DNA of 64,000 bases, taken from Staphylococcus edaphicus (GTDB taxonomy: Bacteria; Bacillota; Bacilli; Staphylococcales; Staphylococcaceae). The notes beneath the pieces are model-generated. The model made no database searches, was not told the origin of the DNA, and saw only the letters and a list, made by a program, of their open reading frames with translations. Shown here piece after piece: positions 27,348 through 38,182 of this stretch (positions are counted from its first letter, which is position 1; each line of letters opens with the position of its first letter). A program made the translations under genes and the position numbers. The stretch lies in the NCBI RefSeq assembly GCF_002614725.1, contig NZ_MRZN01000002.1:159409-223408 (forward strand), given 5' to 3'.

Positions 27348-29969
27348 TTAAATATGATCCTTTGAAGTTTGTGAAATTCGTTTTGCAAAAATCAGACTGC
27401 TTATTATACCAAGTATGGTCAAAATAATTAAGGTTTTATGGTAAGGAGGAGTGTATGTTAATTTAATTGTCTCTTGTCCTTTTTTAACAGGTATAACTGT
27501 CATAATACCATTACCTTGCTTAACAGTTAGCTCATTGTTTCCTTCATAAGCCTTCATGCCATCACGATAAGCCATAGGCAGTACTAAATAGCCAGAATCA
27601 TTTTTATGCTTTTTAATCGTATAGCCATTACGTTGCTGTGTGACATGGACAGCGTCTAATGAGTGGGACGCGCTACGTAATGTATGATAATCTTCCCCAT
27701 ATATGCCTTTTACACTTACTCGGTATTTCCCTTTGGATAATTTAAGATTTAGGATTTCGCTTGCTTTAACTCTCATTGTAATGGGTGTTACGAAGCGTCT
27801 GTATTTATACGATAATGCGTTACGGTGTTGGTTATACTCATTAATGCCAACATTATGTTCCTTGTCAGGAGAAAGTAATTCGATATCCATTTCTACATAC
27901 AGATCTTTATACTTATTAGTAATAGACTTAGGTAATTGATAACGTAAACCACCGTTATCTTTTTCAACAACAAGTTGGTGATTACGTATTCTATGAGCAT
28001 TATTCAATGATGCGGAAGCATGATCGATTAAGTTATTATTAGGAGCAAAACGCTTATTAGCTGACGTATGATCATCGAATACCACGCCTTGGAGCATCGC
28101 TTGTTCTTTATCTAGTGGTGATTTTAAGTCTTTTGGGCTATAAACATTATCTGTGATATGCGCACTAGGATAATTGATATGATTCACAGAATGTATAAAG
28201 CTTTCTTGTTTAGAATGATGAACAGTATCTTTTTGAGTAAATCCATATGGCATGTTTAAGTCATCAGGGCGACGAATACGATCATTAACGTCCCACAATG
28301 CCATTAGATTGGCACGATTAGATAATAGGCGATACGTGCTGTTTTTGTCGGTATGCATATTAATTTGTAATGTTTTATCATAATATTTTAATATATCACC
28401 ATCAAAAATACTTGAATATAAGGCAATGCCATTAAAGTGGTAAATCATTGGTGAATTTAATCCATATTGCGACATATAATCAATACGGTTTAACGAATCC
28501 TTCTGTTGCTCATTAATTGAATCTATTTTCTCAGCCAAGGCTGAACTTTTATAATCGGAAGCTTGCATCGCTTGTTTAGTTGATTCATAGTTTTTCACAT
28601 TGTTATGATAGTCATTCGTTAATATGAAGGCTTGTTGTACTACAAATAAACCGATGACTCCACTAATAAACCAATGATTCCTTAATAGAGGCTTTTTTAG
28701 TAATAATAAAGCAATAAATAACATGAGAATGAAGCAAATAAGCATCCATGACATTTTTTGTTCTGTAACAATGATATTCATGATTGCCATAATAATTACT
28801 ACGGGAATACATGTGATTATATACGACTTTAGCGTTATTTCAGATAAATGTTGAATAAATAATGCCATGAGACCAGAAGACATAAATGCAAATATGTATA
28901 CCCATCTTCGCTCTGGCGTAGAAAACCCATTAAACATACTATCGAAATATGGAGTTAAAGCACCAATTAACATCATCCAAGTAGCTATTGCAAATAATCT
29001 ATAATAATAATGTTTATATAGTTTGAATGATAATAATGCGACTATAGTAATAATTGAAACGGTAATATAAAAGCCATTTGAGAAAAAGTGCTTTTGACGT
29101 GCAAAATCTGTAAATAATTGAATTTTAAAATGTGGATTGCTGACTCTATCATTATTTAAAAACGAAGTGACGCCCGTATAAAACCCCCAAATGCCACACA
29201 ATGTGCTTAAAAAGACTGCTATGAATAGCAATAAAAGTTGCTGTTTGCGAGAAACAATATCTTTTGGATGTGGAAAGATATATCTATACATAATGTACGC
29301 AAAAATTATAATGGCTTCATAATAACTGAAATAAAAATTTGAAAATAACGTTAATGCAATGACAAAGATAAAGAGTCCTATTTTCTTTTCTTTATAAAAA
29401 CGTTCAACCCCTAATAATGATAAAGGAAGAAAAATAAGTAAATTTCCATAATAAGACCACGTGAAATTGAAATAAATTACAGTACTTGAGGATGCATAGA
29501 GCATTGCCGCAAGTAACACGGCGTAATTTTTAAATTTTAAATAGCTAAAAAAATAAAATGAAATTACAAAAGTGACAATACCTTTCACAAAGGCGACGAT
29601 AAGTTGATTACTTGCCCAATAACTAATTTGGCTAGGATTGCTATTAAATAAAACCTCTGATAACCAAACAAAAACGAAGTTAAGCCATGTAAAAGGTGAG
29701 GTAGAATAATAATAGGCTAAATCTTTTACATAATCTCCACCAAGCCCAAATGAATGATCATAAAAGCTTTTAAAATGGCTAAAATGCTCATAAAGATACA
29801 TTTGAAAGGGCATCATTTGCCTATAACCATCGCCAGAGCCACTAAAGACAATGCCCTGTGTCAAATATCGATAGATGTAAGGTGTAAATGTTAAAAGTGC
29901 TACTAAAATACCCATTACGATAATACAAAATAATCTTGAAATTTTGTGAGACCAAAGTTTACGAAACAT
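27348..29969 (-). CDS. yfhO: YfhO-family membrane protein (GT-C-like glycosyltransferase), second copy
   Basis: An 873-aa polytopic membrane protein. The N-terminal half (about 1-455) has around 11-13 hydrophobic segments; the first outside loop carries SGDGYRQMMPFQMYL and FGLGGD, and FNGFSTPERRWVY is a shared block. A long outside domain (about 460-840, NYPSAHITDN, SPLDKEQAMLQGVVF) and a final membrane helix with a basic tail follow. YfhO proteins complete the CsbB-GtcA-YfhO system that glycosylates lipoteichoic acid in Bacillus and S. aureus; csbB and gtcA are not here. It lies 38 bases after its paralogue. Confidence 0.88.
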   Translation of the reverse strand: MFRKLWSHKISRLFCIIVMGILVALLTFTPYIYRYLTQGIVFSGSGDGYRQMMPFQMYLYEHFSHFKSFYDHSFGLGGDYVKDLAYYYSTSPFTWLNFVFVWLSEVLFNSNPSQISYWASNQLIVAFVKGIVTFVISFYFFSYLKFKNYAVLLAAMLYASSSTVIYFNFTWSYYGNLLIFLPLSLLGVERFYKEKKIGLFIFVIALTLFSNFYFSYYEAIIIFAYIMYRYIFPHPKDIVSRKQQLLLLFIAVFLSTLCGIWGFYTGVTSFLNNDRVSNPHFKIQLFTDFARQKHFFSNGFYITVSIITIVALLSFKLYKHYYYRLFAIATWMMLIGALTPYFDSMFNGFSTPERRWVYIFAFMSSGLMALFIQHLSEITLKSYIITCIPVVIIMAIMNIIVTEQKMSWMLICFILMLFIALLLLKKPLLRNHWFISGVIGLFVVQQAFILTNDYHNNVKNYESTKQAMQASDYKSSALAEKIDSINEQQKDSLNRIDYMSQYGLNSPMIYHFNGIALYSSIFDGDILKYYDKTLQINMHTDKNSTYRLLSNRANLMALWDVNDRIRRPDDLNMPYGFTQKDTVHHSKQESFIHSVNHINYPSAHITDNVYSPKDLKSPLDKEQAMLQGVVFDDHTSANKRFAPNNNLIDHASASLNNAHRIRNHQLVVEKDNGGLRYQLPKSITNKYKDLYVEMDIELLSPDKEHNVGINEYNQHRNALSYKYRRFVTPITMRVKASEILNLKLSKGKYRVSVKGIYGEDYHTLRSASHSLDAVHVTQQRNGYTIKKHKNDSGYLVLPMAYRDGMKAYEGNNELTVKQGNGIMTVIPVKKGQETIKLTYTPPYHKTLIILTILGIISSLIFAKRISQTSKDHI

Positions 29970-30007
29970 GGTTATACCTCATCTACGACAAACTCCTTTT
30001 AAATTAT

Positions 30008-32587
30008 TTATTTATTCTTATATTTCTTGCGAATAAACCATGTAATTGATCCTACTATAAAAATAATAGAAATAGTGGACACGGTATACCAATATTTCGG
30101 ACGATATTTGATAATGATTTCCTTACTGTCTTGTGAAACTGGCACACCCGTCATCATATAATTCACTTTTAATGGATTGACTTTTTTGTTATCAACATAA
30201 GCAATCATTCCTTCACGATACGGAATGTTAATTGAAGCAATCCCTTTTTCATGTGGACCTAACTTGACTTTTACACCGTTTTTAATATCGGTATAATGAC
30301 TTTTATTATTTTTTTGTTTAGATGCTGCTTTTAAATGATCGTAGTTTTCACCGTGGAGACGCTTAATATCTAAATAATAATTACCTGTGGGATTCAACTC
30401 AATATTTATATTACCATGTTCATCGGGTTGTGTTCTATATAATTGTGTATCTATTCCTGTTCGATAAGTTGAGTTGTTAAATAAACGATTGTTTGAATAA
30501 TCATTTATTTTTACCGAAAAATTACTGTCTGGTAAGCCACGTTTAACTTTAACAGTTAAATAAAAATCACTATAATGATTTCTTAAATTTTGGGGTATGT
30601 GAATTTGCACGCGATTATCATTGTTAGAAACATGTATAGCCTTATGTTTTTTTCTATCAATATGATGGTAAGTAATTTGAGCTTGATTTAATAAATTTGG
30701 TGCCTTATCTGCATAAGGTGTACCTGCACCATTTAAAATGATGCCATCCATCATTGCATGTTCCTTATCAATCGGTTCATGTAAATCTCGTGCATTATAT
30801 AGTTTATTAGAAACGCGTACCGATGGTAAATTTAATGTATTTTCATATATTTGATACTGACCAACACTTTTGATGTTTTTGAAATATGCTGGGATGTTAT
30901 GTTGATAGTTTTTGAGCATAAGATATTTAACAGAAAACAAACTGTTTATATTTTGACGCCCATTTGTTGACTGGTATCTACTTACAGATTCTTCCTGCAT
31001 GTTAATTTTCAATTCATCATAGTAGAAATCTAAAATATGATGATCAAATATACTAGAATAAATACTCAAACCTTTAAATTGTTGATACATCGGTGTATTA
31101 TCTTGTTCATTGACCCGCCAATCTATACGTTCATCTCCCTGTTTATATCCATTCATAGTATCAACTAATTGTTGTTGTAAAGGGGTGTTGAAAAGACTTG
31201 CATTAACATAATGCGTATTGGCACGTTTAACATGATCTTCAAAATAAATTTGATTACGTATAAAAACAATGGAAACTAACATACCTAAGGTCATAATTGA
31301 AAAAATAAATAAATTGGATAATTTAACTTTGACGTTGGCATCGTTGATTAATAAAATCAAAAAACCAATTAAACTAACAACTGGTGCAAACCATACCCAT
31401 GCAACGACATCATCATAATACCACGCGCTTACACCGATAAAACCTAACGATATAATTGACGAAAAAATATAATTTGGAATTGATACAGTTCTAAAATATT
31501 TTACATATAAACCAATTAAAATTGCCGAGCTAAATGCGATTAAATAATGCCAGCGTTTTTGAGGTGCTGAAAAACCATTGAATAATTGGTCAATAAACGG
31601 AAAGAAACTAGCACATATTAAAATAGTGGTGAAAATCGCAAATAACTTGAAGTAATAATGTTTATATAACTTGAATGAAAATAAAGCCTGTCCTGTGATA
31701 AACAAAAGAACGATTAGATAATTATCATAAAAGATATTTGTGTTTTGGTTAAATTTCTCAAATAAGTCAACGTTGCCTTCAAAAGGGATACGTCTATTAT
31801 TAAAGAAACTTTGAATTGCAGGGAAAAAGAATGCAAGGCTACACCCCAATCCGATAAGAGAAACGATACACAAAGTAGTGAAAGCTTTAAGCCTAGAGAC
31901 TATGTCGTTATGATGTCGGAATATCAATCTGACACTAAGGTAAACGACTCCGGTTAATAATTGATAATAAGCAAAATAAAAATTATTTATTAACGAAATT
32001 GCTACAATTATGATAAATAAGCCTGTCTTTTTATCTTTTAAATATCGCTCAATTGACCATAATAATAAGGGTAACCAAATAAAGACATCACTAAAGAATG
32101 GCCAATATACTGTGAATCTAAAATAGATTGGTGAAATTACGAAAATAAACGCTGCCAATAGTGCAATTTTCTTATTTAAGGAAATGTATTGAACATATAG
32201 ATAAGTAGCAAGCATTGCAACAGCTGATTTAACAATCGAAACAACGAGCGCATTGGTCATCCAAAACATCATATCAGTGGTATCAAATGATATAAAAACT
32301 TTAAATAAAACAATTACAAGCACATTAATAATAAAAATAATATTGGTGGAGAAATAATAACTTAAATCAGTAAAAAAATCTCCACCAAGTCCAAAATCTG
32401 TAGCATAAAAGAAATTGCCGTTACGCCAGTTATCAAATAAATACATTTGAATTGGCACCATTTGTTCCATACCATCATTAGGACCTGTGAATAAAATGCC
32501 ATCATGAATAAATCTATATATAATGTAACTGTGGCCAATGACTGCCAATATTACAAACAAACAAAGATATAATAATTTTTGTTTCAT
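30008..32587 (-). CDS. YfhO-family membrane protein (GT-C-like glycosyltransferase), first copy
   Basis: An 859-aa paralogue of the downstream gene with the same plan: about a dozen membrane helices, GPNDGMEQMVPIQMYL, FGLGGDFF and FNGFSAPQKRWHY in matching places, then a large outside domain with EPIDKEHAMMDGIIL and a last membrane helix. ATG 32587 has AGGAG seven bases upstream, so the TTG at 32593 is rejected. It is first in a two-gene minus-strand operon. The copies are clearly diverged, so the duplication is not recent; the two may glycosylate different polymers (inference). Confidence 0.87.
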   Translation of the reverse strand: MKQKLLYLCLFVILAVIGHSYIIYRFIHDGILFTGPNDGMEQMVPIQMYLFDNWRNGNFFYATDFGLGGDFFTDLSYYFSTNIIFIINVLVIVLFKVFISFDTTDMMFWMTNALVVSIVKSAVAMLATYLYVQYISLNKKIALLAAFIFVISPIYFRFTVYWPFFSDVFIWLPLLLWSIERYLKDKKTGLFIIIVAISLINNFYFAYYQLLTGVVYLSVRLIFRHHNDIVSRLKAFTTLCIVSLIGLGCSLAFFFPAIQSFFNNRRIPFEGNVDLFEKFNQNTNIFYDNYLIVLLFITGQALFSFKLYKHYYFKLFAIFTTILICASFFPFIDQLFNGFSAPQKRWHYLIAFSSAILIGLYVKYFRTVSIPNYIFSSIISLGFIGVSAWYYDDVVAWVWFAPVVSLIGFLILLINDANVKVKLSNLFIFSIMTLGMLVSIVFIRNQIYFEDHVKRANTHYVNASLFNTPLQQQLVDTMNGYKQGDERIDWRVNEQDNTPMYQQFKGLSIYSSIFDHHILDFYYDELKINMQEESVSRYQSTNGRQNINSLFSVKYLMLKNYQHNIPAYFKNIKSVGQYQIYENTLNLPSVRVSNKLYNARDLHEPIDKEHAMMDGIILNGAGTPYADKAPNLLNQAQITYHHIDRKKHKAIHVSNNDNRVQIHIPQNLRNHYSDFYLTVKVKRGLPDSNFSVKINDYSNNRLFNNSTYRTGIDTQLYRTQPDEHGNINIELNPTGNYYLDIKRLHGENYDHLKAASKQKNNKSHYTDIKNGVKVKLGPHEKGIASINIPYREGMIAYVDNKKVNPLKVNYMMTGVPVSQDSKEIIIKYRPKYWYTVSTISIIFIVGSITWFIRKKYKNK

Positions 32588-32947
32588 AGGCAATCTCCTA
32601 TTAAGGTATTTAATATAATTCTATTATATCTATATTTTAGTTATTTAGATAAATATAACTATTATTTAAAGTGAGTAAAGTTAAAGTGTTATTTTTTTAA
32701 TTTTCACAAAGAATGTCTCAAAATTCAAGTTATTATCAATGCATTAATGTAATTGGCAATGAAAATAGAAATCATATGCATCTGAAGTTAAATTTTGTTG
32801 TAAAATTAATGATAATGAGCCATTAGATTGTAAATTTGTTTATATCATGCACAGCAGCGTGTTATGATGCTTAAGTCAACTAAACGAAGTATAGGAATAA
32901 AATGATAAACAATGCTTAAAGTAATAAGAAGTAGAAGGGTGATATAT
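32588..32947. other. Divergent intergenic region between yfhO and rbgA
   Basis: 360 bp, AT-rich, no gene. It should hold the promoter for the yfhO pair (not assigned) and the rbgA promoter. Confidence 0.6.
32839..32868 (+). promoter_or_regulatory. rbgA promoter
   Basis: TTTATA (32839-32844), 18 bases, TATGAT (32863-32868). Confidence 0.5.
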
Positions 32948-33808
32948 ATGGTAATTCAATGGTATCCAGGTCATATGGCCAAAGCAAAAAGAGAAGTAAC
33001 AGAACAATTAAAAAAAGTAGATGTCGTATTCGAACTTGTAGATGCGCGTATACCTTATAGTTCTAGAAATCCGATGATTGATGAAGTAATACAACAAAAA
33101 CCAAGAGTAGTTATATTAAATAAAAAAGATATGGCGAACCTAAAAGAACTGGAAAAATGGGAATCCTTTTTTAAAGAACAAGGATATTATCCGGTAGCAA
33201 TTGATGCGAAACACGGAAAAGGACTAAAGCAAGTTGAACAAACTGCAATCAAGGCAACAAGAGAAAAATTCGAGAAAGAAAAGCAAAAAGGGTTAAAACC
33301 ACGTGCAATCAGAGCGATGATAGTGGGCATACCCAATGTAGGTAAATCTACACTAATTAATAAACTTGCAAATAAGTCAATTGCTAAAACAGGTAATACC
33401 CCAGGTGTAACCAAGCAACAGCAGTGGATTAAGGTAGGGAATTCATTACAACTATTAGATACGCCAGGTATATTATGGCCGAAATTTGAGGACCAGTTAG
33501 TAGGTAAGAAATTAAGTGTTACAGGTGCGATTAAAGATAGTATCGTTCACTTAGATGAAGTAGCAATTTATGCATTAGATTTTATGAAATCGTATGATTA
33601 TGAAGGATTAATACAACATTATAAAATAGATGTGTCTAAAGATGCAGACAATATAACATGGTTTGATGCAATAGGGCGTAGACGTGGATTGCTACGTCGT
33701 GGTAACGAAATTGATTATGAAGCGGTTATCGATTTGCTCATACATGAAGTTAGAAATGCTAAAATTGGCACGTATACATTTGATGTTATTTCTGAAATGG
33801 ACGTGTGA
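32948..33808 (+). CDS. rbgA: Ribosome biogenesis GTPase RbgA (YlqF)
   Basis: A 286-aa circularly permuted GTPase essential for late 50S assembly (L16 incorporation). Motif order is NKKD at 58-61 (G4), GIPNVGKS at 127-134 (G1), then DTPG (G3), with a C-terminal ANTAR-like helical domain. The frame is open from 32912, but [16 protein letters not shown] is the family start and AGAAGGGTGAT precedes ATG 32948. rnhB follows six bases later, the conserved pairing. Confidence 0.97.
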   Translation: MVIQWYPGHMAKAKREVTEQLKKVDVVFELVDARIPYSSRNPMIDEVIQQKPRVVILNKKDMANLKELEKWESFFKEQGYYPVAIDAKHGKGLKQVEQTAIKATREKFEKEKQKGLKPRAIRAMIVGIPNVGKSTLINKLANKSIAKTGNTPGVTKQQQWIKVGNSLQLLDTPGILWPKFEDQLVGKKLSVTGAIKDSIVHLDEVAIYALDFMKSYDYEGLIQHYKIDVSKDADNITWFDAIGRRRGLLRRGNEIDYEAVIDLLIHEVRNAKIGTYTFDVISEMDV

Positions 33809-33814
33809 TTTAGT

Positions 33815-34585
33815 ATGAACATAACAATTCAAGAAGTGAAAAGTCTGTTACAAGATATCCATTCGATTCATGAACTAGAACATAGTGACTTCAATGAGGA
33901 TGAGCGTAAAGGTGTCCAAAATGCAATTATACAGAGACGTAAACAATTAGAGAAAGAGCAAGCATTAATAGCGAACTATGAAAAAATGACTGAATTTGAA
34001 AAAGCTATTTTAGAAAAAAATCAAGAGGCACTTATTTGTGGTATAGATGAAGTAGGTCGTGGCCCGCTTGCTGGCCCAGTCGTCACATGTGCGGTTATTT
34101 TAAATAAAAATCATCATTTTATCGGATTAAATGATTCTAAAAAACTATCGGCGAAACATCGAAATATAATTGAAGGTCAATTACTTAATGATGTACATGC
34201 GTATGCTTATGGGTATGCTTCGGTAGAAGAAATAGATCGCTTTAATATTTACGAAGCGACAAAATTAGCTATGCTAAGAGCGATTGAAGGATTATCGATT
34301 GCACCGACACATCTGCTTGTAGATGCAATGACGTTAGACATAGATATCCCACAAACGTCATTGATTAAAGGCGACGCCAAAAGTGTTTCTATAGCTGCTG
34401 CTAGTATATTAGCTAAAGAACATAGAGATAAATACATGCGTGAATTAGGTGAAAAATATCCCGGGTATGGTTTTGAAAATAATGCTGGCTATGGGACGCA
34501 ACAACATCTAGATGGTATTAAAAAGTATGGCATTTTAAATGAACATCGAAAAACATTTGAACCAATTAAATCTCTTACAAATTAA
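33815..34585 (+). CDS. rnhB: Ribonuclease HII
   Basis: A 256-aa enzyme that cleaves RNA in RNA-DNA hybrids and removes misincorporated ribonucleotides. The catalytic start [16 protein letters not shown] holds the first Asp-Glu pair; LVDAMTLD carries a further Asp. An N-terminal extension of about 65 residues (substrate-binding, Bacillus-type) is present. No clear Shine-Dalgarno; probably translated by coupling to rbgA six bases upstream. Confidence 0.96.
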   Translation: MNITIQEVKSLLQDIHSIHELEHSDFNEDERKGVQNAIIQRRKQLEKEQALIANYEKMTEFEKAILEKNQEALICGIDEVGRGPLAGPVVTCAVILNKNHHFIGLNDSKKLSAKHRNIIEGQLLNDVHAYAYGYASVEEIDRFNIYEATKLAMLRAIEGLSIAPTHLLVDAMTLDIDIPQTSLIKGDAKSVSIAAASILAKEHRDKYMRELGEKYPGYGFENNAGYGTQQHLDGIKKYGILNEHRKTFEPIKSLTN

Positions 34586-34625
34586 TAGTTAAAATAAAAT
34601 AATTGAATTAAGTAGGTTAAATGAG

Positions 34626-34654
34626 TTTACAATAGCGCTTTCATTTCTTATAAT
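34626..34654 (+). promoter_or_regulatory. sucCD promoter with overlapping cre-like site
   Basis: TTTACA (34626-34631), 17 bases, TATAAT (34649-34654): a near-consensus sigma-A promoter. Bases 34630-34643 fit the CcpA cre consensus TGWAANCGNTNWCA at 11 of 14 positions with a perfect right half; its site in the spacer would suit repression. Confidence 0.75.
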
Positions 34655-34692
34655 TGAATATGAACTTAACCTAAGAAACAGGAGGATGGAGA

Positions 34693-35859
34693 ATGAATAT
34701 CCACGAGTATCAAGGTAAAGCAATATTTCGTTCTATGGGCGTTGCTGTCCCAGAAGGGCGCGTAGCATATACTGCTGAAGAAGCAGTTGATAAAGCAAAA
34801 GAATTAAATTCAAAAGTTTATGTGGTTAAAGCACAGATTCACGCAGGGGGCAGAGGTAAAGCTGGCGGTGTTAAAATCGCTAAATCACTTTCTGAAGTGG
34901 AAACTTATGCTAAAGAATTATTAGGTAAAACACTTGTTACACATCAAACTGGTCCAGAAGGTAAAGAAATTAAACGCCTTTACATAGAAGAGGGCTGCGA
35001 TATTCAAAAAGAATATTATGTTGGTTTTGTAATCGATCGTGCGACAGATAGAGTTACTTTGATGGCTTCAGAAGAGGGCGGTACTGAAATTGAAGAAGTT
35101 GCTGCTGAAACACCTGAAAAAATCTTCAAAGAAACAATTGATCCTGTTGTAGGATTAGCACCATATCAAGCTAGAAGAATTGCTTTTAACATTAATATTC
35201 CTAAAGAATCTATTAATAAAGCGGCTAAATTTTTAGTATCATTATATAATGTATTCATCGAAAAAGATTGTTCAATCGTTGAAATCAACCCACTAGTAAC
35301 AACAGGTGAAGGTGAAGTTTTAGCATTAGATGCAAAAGTTAACTTTGATGACAATGCGTTATTTAAACATAAAGACATACAAGAATTACGCGATTTAGAA
35401 GAAGAAGATCCAAAAGAAATCGAAGCTTCTAAGTATGATTTATCTTATATCGCATTAGATGGCGACATTGGTTGTATGGTTAACGGTGCAGGTTTAGCAA
35501 TGGCTACTATGGATACAATTAATCACTTCGGTGGAAATCCGGCAAACTTCCTTGACGTAGGGGGCGGCGCAACAAAAGAAAAAGTTACTGAAGCATTTAA
35601 AATTATCTTAGGTGATGAAAATGTAAAAGGTATCTTTGTAAATATCTTTGGTGGCATTATGAAATGTGACATTATCGCTGAAGGTATTGTTGCTGCAGTT
35701 AAAGAAGTTGAACTTACTTTACCACTCGTTGTACGTTTAGAAGGTACAAATGTTGAAAGAGGTAAAGAAATCCTTGAAGAATCAGGATTAGCAATTGAAC
35801 CAGCAGCTACAATGGCTGAAGGTGCACAAAAAATCGTAAAACTTGTTAAAGAAGCATAA
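34693..35859 (+). CDS. sucC: Succinyl-CoA synthetase (ADP-forming) beta subunit
   Basis: A 388-aa ATP-grasp subunit of the TCA-cycle enzyme that converts succinyl-CoA to succinate with ATP formation. N-terminal [17 protein letters not shown], the lysine-rich [16 protein letters not shown] nucleotide loop, VEINPLVTT and the C-terminal flavodoxin-like domain ([22 protein letters not shown]) are intact. AGGAGG precedes the ATG. It has its own promoter and is followed by sucD after 21 bases. Confidence 0.98.
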   Translation: MNIHEYQGKAIFRSMGVAVPEGRVAYTAEEAVDKAKELNSKVYVVKAQIHAGGRGKAGGVKIAKSLSEVETYAKELLGKTLVTHQTGPEGKEIKRLYIEEGCDIQKEYYVGFVIDRATDRVTLMASEEGGTEIEEVAAETPEKIFKETIDPVVGLAPYQARRIAFNINIPKESINKAAKFLVSLYNVFIEKDCSIVEINPLVTTGEGEVLALDAKVNFDDNALFKHKDIQELRDLEEEDPKEIEASKYDLSYIALDGDIGCMVNGAGLAMATMDTINHFGGNPANFLDVGGGATKEKVTEAFKIILGDENVKGIFVNIFGGIMKCDIIAEGIVAAVKEVELTLPLVVRLEGTNVERGKEILEESGLAIEPAATMAEGAQKIVKLVKEA

Positions 35860-35880
35860 GGAAAGGATGGGAGCACGAAG

Positions 35881-36786
35881 ATGAGCGTATTTATTGATAA
35901 AAATACAAAAGTAATTGTACAAGGTATCACAGGGGCAACTGCCCTTTTCCATACAAAACAAATGCTTGAATATGGCACACAAATTGTTGCTGGTGTAACA
36001 CCAGGTAAAGGTGGACAAGTTGTTGAAGGCGTACCGGTATTCAATACAGTTGAAGAAGCACAAGAAGAAACAGGTGCTACAGTGTCAGTCATTTATGTAC
36101 CTGCACCATTTGCTGCAGATGCAATTTTAGAATGTATTGAAGCTGAGTTAGATTTAGCAATCTGTATTACTGAGCATATTCCTGTAATTGATATGATTAA
36201 AGTGAAACGTTACTCAGAAGGTAAGAAAACACGTGTTGTTGGACCAAACTGCCCAGGTGTGATTACCGCTGATGAATGTAAAATTGGTATCATGCCAGGA
36301 TATATTCATAAAAAAGGCCATGTAGGTGTTGTATCACGTTCCGGTACTTTAACTTATGAAGCCGTGCACCAATTAACTGAAGAAGGTATAGGACAAACTA
36401 CTGCTGTAGGTATTGGTGGCGACCCAGTGAACGGCACAAACTTTATAGATGTATTAAAAGCATTTAACGAAGATGATGAAACTAAAGCTGTTGTCATGAT
36501 TGGTGAAATCGGCGGTACTGCAGAAGAAGAAGCAGCCGAATGGATTAAAGCTAATATGACTAAACCGGTTGTAGGTTTCGTTGGTGGACAAACTGCACCT
36601 CCAGGTAAGCGTATGGGCCATGCTGGCGCAATTATCTCAGGTGGTAAAGGTACTGCAGAAGAAAAAATTAAAACGCTTAATAGTTGTGGCGTGAAGACTG
36701 CAGATACTCCTTCTGAAATTGGCACAACATTAATTGATGCTGCTAAAGAAGCGGGCATCTATGAACAATTATTGACTGTTAAGTAA
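35881..36786 (+). CDS. sucD: Succinyl-CoA synthetase alpha subunit
   Basis: A 301-aa subunit with an N-terminal CoA-binding Rossmann domain ([18 protein letters not shown]) and the phosphorylated active-site histidine H247 in MGHAGAI. AAAGGATGGG lies upstream of the ATG. A strong terminator follows. In S. aureus lytN and fmhC come next; here the next gene is dprA. Confidence 0.98.
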   Translation: MSVFIDKNTKVIVQGITGATALFHTKQMLEYGTQIVAGVTPGKGGQVVEGVPVFNTVEEAQEETGATVSVIYVPAPFAADAILECIEAELDLAICITEHIPVIDMIKVKRYSEGKKTRVVGPNCPGVITADECKIGIMPGYIHKKGHVGVVSRSGTLTYEAVHQLTEEGIGQTTAVGIGGDPVNGTNFIDVLKAFNEDDETKAVVMIGEIGGTAEEEAAEWIKANMTKPVVGFVGGQTAPPGKRMGHAGAIISGGKGTAEEKIKTLNSCGVKTADTPSEIGTTLIDAAKEAGIYEQLLTVK

Positions 36787-36804
36787 TTCACTACATTAAA
36801 GGTC

Positions 36805-36845
36805 AGCACAAATTCCGATAATATGTCGGAGTTTGTGCTTTTTTA
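36805..36845 (+). terminator. Terminator after sucCD
   Basis: AGCACAAA-TTCCGATAATATGTCGGAG-TTTGTGCT with an inner TCCGA/TCGGA helix and six Ts. Confidence 0.92.
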
Positions 36846-37103
36846 GGTTACATCAGTAGGTATAAACTTTAATAATGAACTATTTATATGGTAGAAACTC
36901 GATTGGTTCATATAAATTTGAAGCTAATGAATGCGAATTCTAAAGAAATGAATGAATAAAAAAATAACGAAATAATATGCGTTTATAATCTCCTTTAAAT
37001 TACTCATTAAATGGTTATTACTTTTCAGGTTGGATTGAAAGATAACTGTAATGCTACGTAATCATTTTTACAGTATAATTAGAAGTGTAAAGGAGTACGA
37101 TAA
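36846..37103. other. Intergenic sequence between sucD and dprA
   Basis: No remnant of a cell-wall hydrolase or Fem-type gene was recognised. An 8-bp inverted repeat TTTATATG/CATATAAA spans about 36883-36918, and TATAAT at 37074-37079 may be the dprA -10. Confidence 0.55.
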
Positions 37104-37979
37104 ATGAATGATCTTGACCTATTAAAATTACGATTTGCTGGATTGTCAACGCAACAAATACATCACCTTTTTAAATTTTATCCGTCATTTATGTCATATA
37201 GTAATTTGGAAAGACGATATGTGCTTAAACAATTTTTAAGTACACGTAAATTAACTAAAAGAACGGACATACTTCGAACTTATATGTCGACTGATACTAA
37301 CATGTTTGTTGAACAATTAAAAAATTGGGAAGTCCAATTTATAACTATCAATCACCCCCTATATCCGCCGTTATTGCGTGAAATTCATGATCCTCCGCTC
37401 ATCCTTTTTTACCGTGGAAAGCTTACTTTAATGCAATCTTCACATACACTTGCTATTATTGGTTCAAGACAAGCAACGAATTACACTTTGAAAACATTAC
37501 AAACATTCTTCCTACGCTTTAAAAAAGGAAATCTAACGATTGTATCCGGCTTAGCAAAAGGTGCAGATTCAATCGCGCACGAGCAAGCGTTGTTATTTAA
37601 TATGCCAACAATTGCAGTACTAGGATTTGGTCATATGCATCATTATCCGAAAGAGACAAATGAAATAAGAAGGCAACTTGAGCACAAGGGGTTAGTGATA
37701 AGTGAATACCTACCTTTCGAAAAGCCAAAAAAGCATTATTTTCCGGAAAGAAATCGATTAATAAGTGGTCTTTCTAAAGGTGTATTTATAACAGAATCTA
37801 CTGAGAACAGTGGAACAAGTATTACGACAAATTGTGCATTAGAACAAAATAGAGAAGTCTACGTTTTACCTGGTTCAATATATAATAAAATGACACTAGG
37901 GAATTTACAGAGTGCGCAAGAAGGGGCGAAAATAGTGTTGCGTGCAGAAGATATATTAGAGGATTTTATTACAGGATAA
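37104..37979 (+). CDS. dprA: DNA processing protein DprA (Smf)
   Basis: A 291-aa Rossmann-fold protein that loads RecA on incoming single-stranded DNA in natural transformation. The core LAIIGSRQATNYT, VSGLAKGADSIAHEQAL (read in parts), FPERNRLISGLS and the C-terminal NCALEQNREVYVLPGS are present; the region before about residue 95 is a poorly conserved helical domain. AAAGGAG lies upstream of the ATG. The gene precedes topA, as in most Firmicutes. Confidence 0.95.
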   Translation: MNDLDLLKLRFAGLSTQQIHHLFKFYPSFMSYSNLERRYVLKQFLSTRKLTKRTDILRTYMSTDTNMFVEQLKNWEVQFITINHPLYPPLLREIHDPPLILFYRGKLTLMQSSHTLAIIGSRQATNYTLKTLQTFFLRFKKGNLTIVSGLAKGADSIAHEQALLFNMPTIAVLGFGHMHHYPKETNEIRRQLEHKGLVISEYLPFEKPKKHYFPERNRLISGLSKGVFITESTENSGTSITTNCALEQNREVYVLPGSIYNKMTLGNLQSAQEGAKIVLRAEDILEDFITG

Positions 37980-38114
37980 GTAAATACTATACAACTTAAA
38001 AAAGTTCTGTTATTAACACTATGTTTTTTTAATAATTTATGAAAAAATAATGACAAATGATAAAGTTTTAGATGGAATTGGGATATAAATTAAGGCTTAT
38101 CAAAATTAAAAACA

Positions 38115-38144
38115 TTGACAAAATCAAAATACACCGTTTATCAT
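38115..38144 (+). promoter_or_regulatory. topA promoter
   Basis: TTGACA (38115-38120), 18 bases, TATCAT (38139-38144). It lies inside the longest open frame, which supports the downstream TTG start of topA. Confidence 0.7.
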
Positions 38145-38182
38145 TTATCTTTGTAATTAGAAAATGCAAGGGGGTAACTACT

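Noticed and set aside
35523..36092. 189-aa minus-strand frame across sucC/sucD
   Set aside because: It is antisense to two well-recognised genes, has no ribosome binding site, and its composition (Ser/Thr/Pro-rich) is typical of a shadow frame.
38072..38182. 37-codon N-terminal extension of topA
   Set aside because: The topA promoter lies inside it and the residues do not resemble the family; TTG 38183 has the ribosome binding site.
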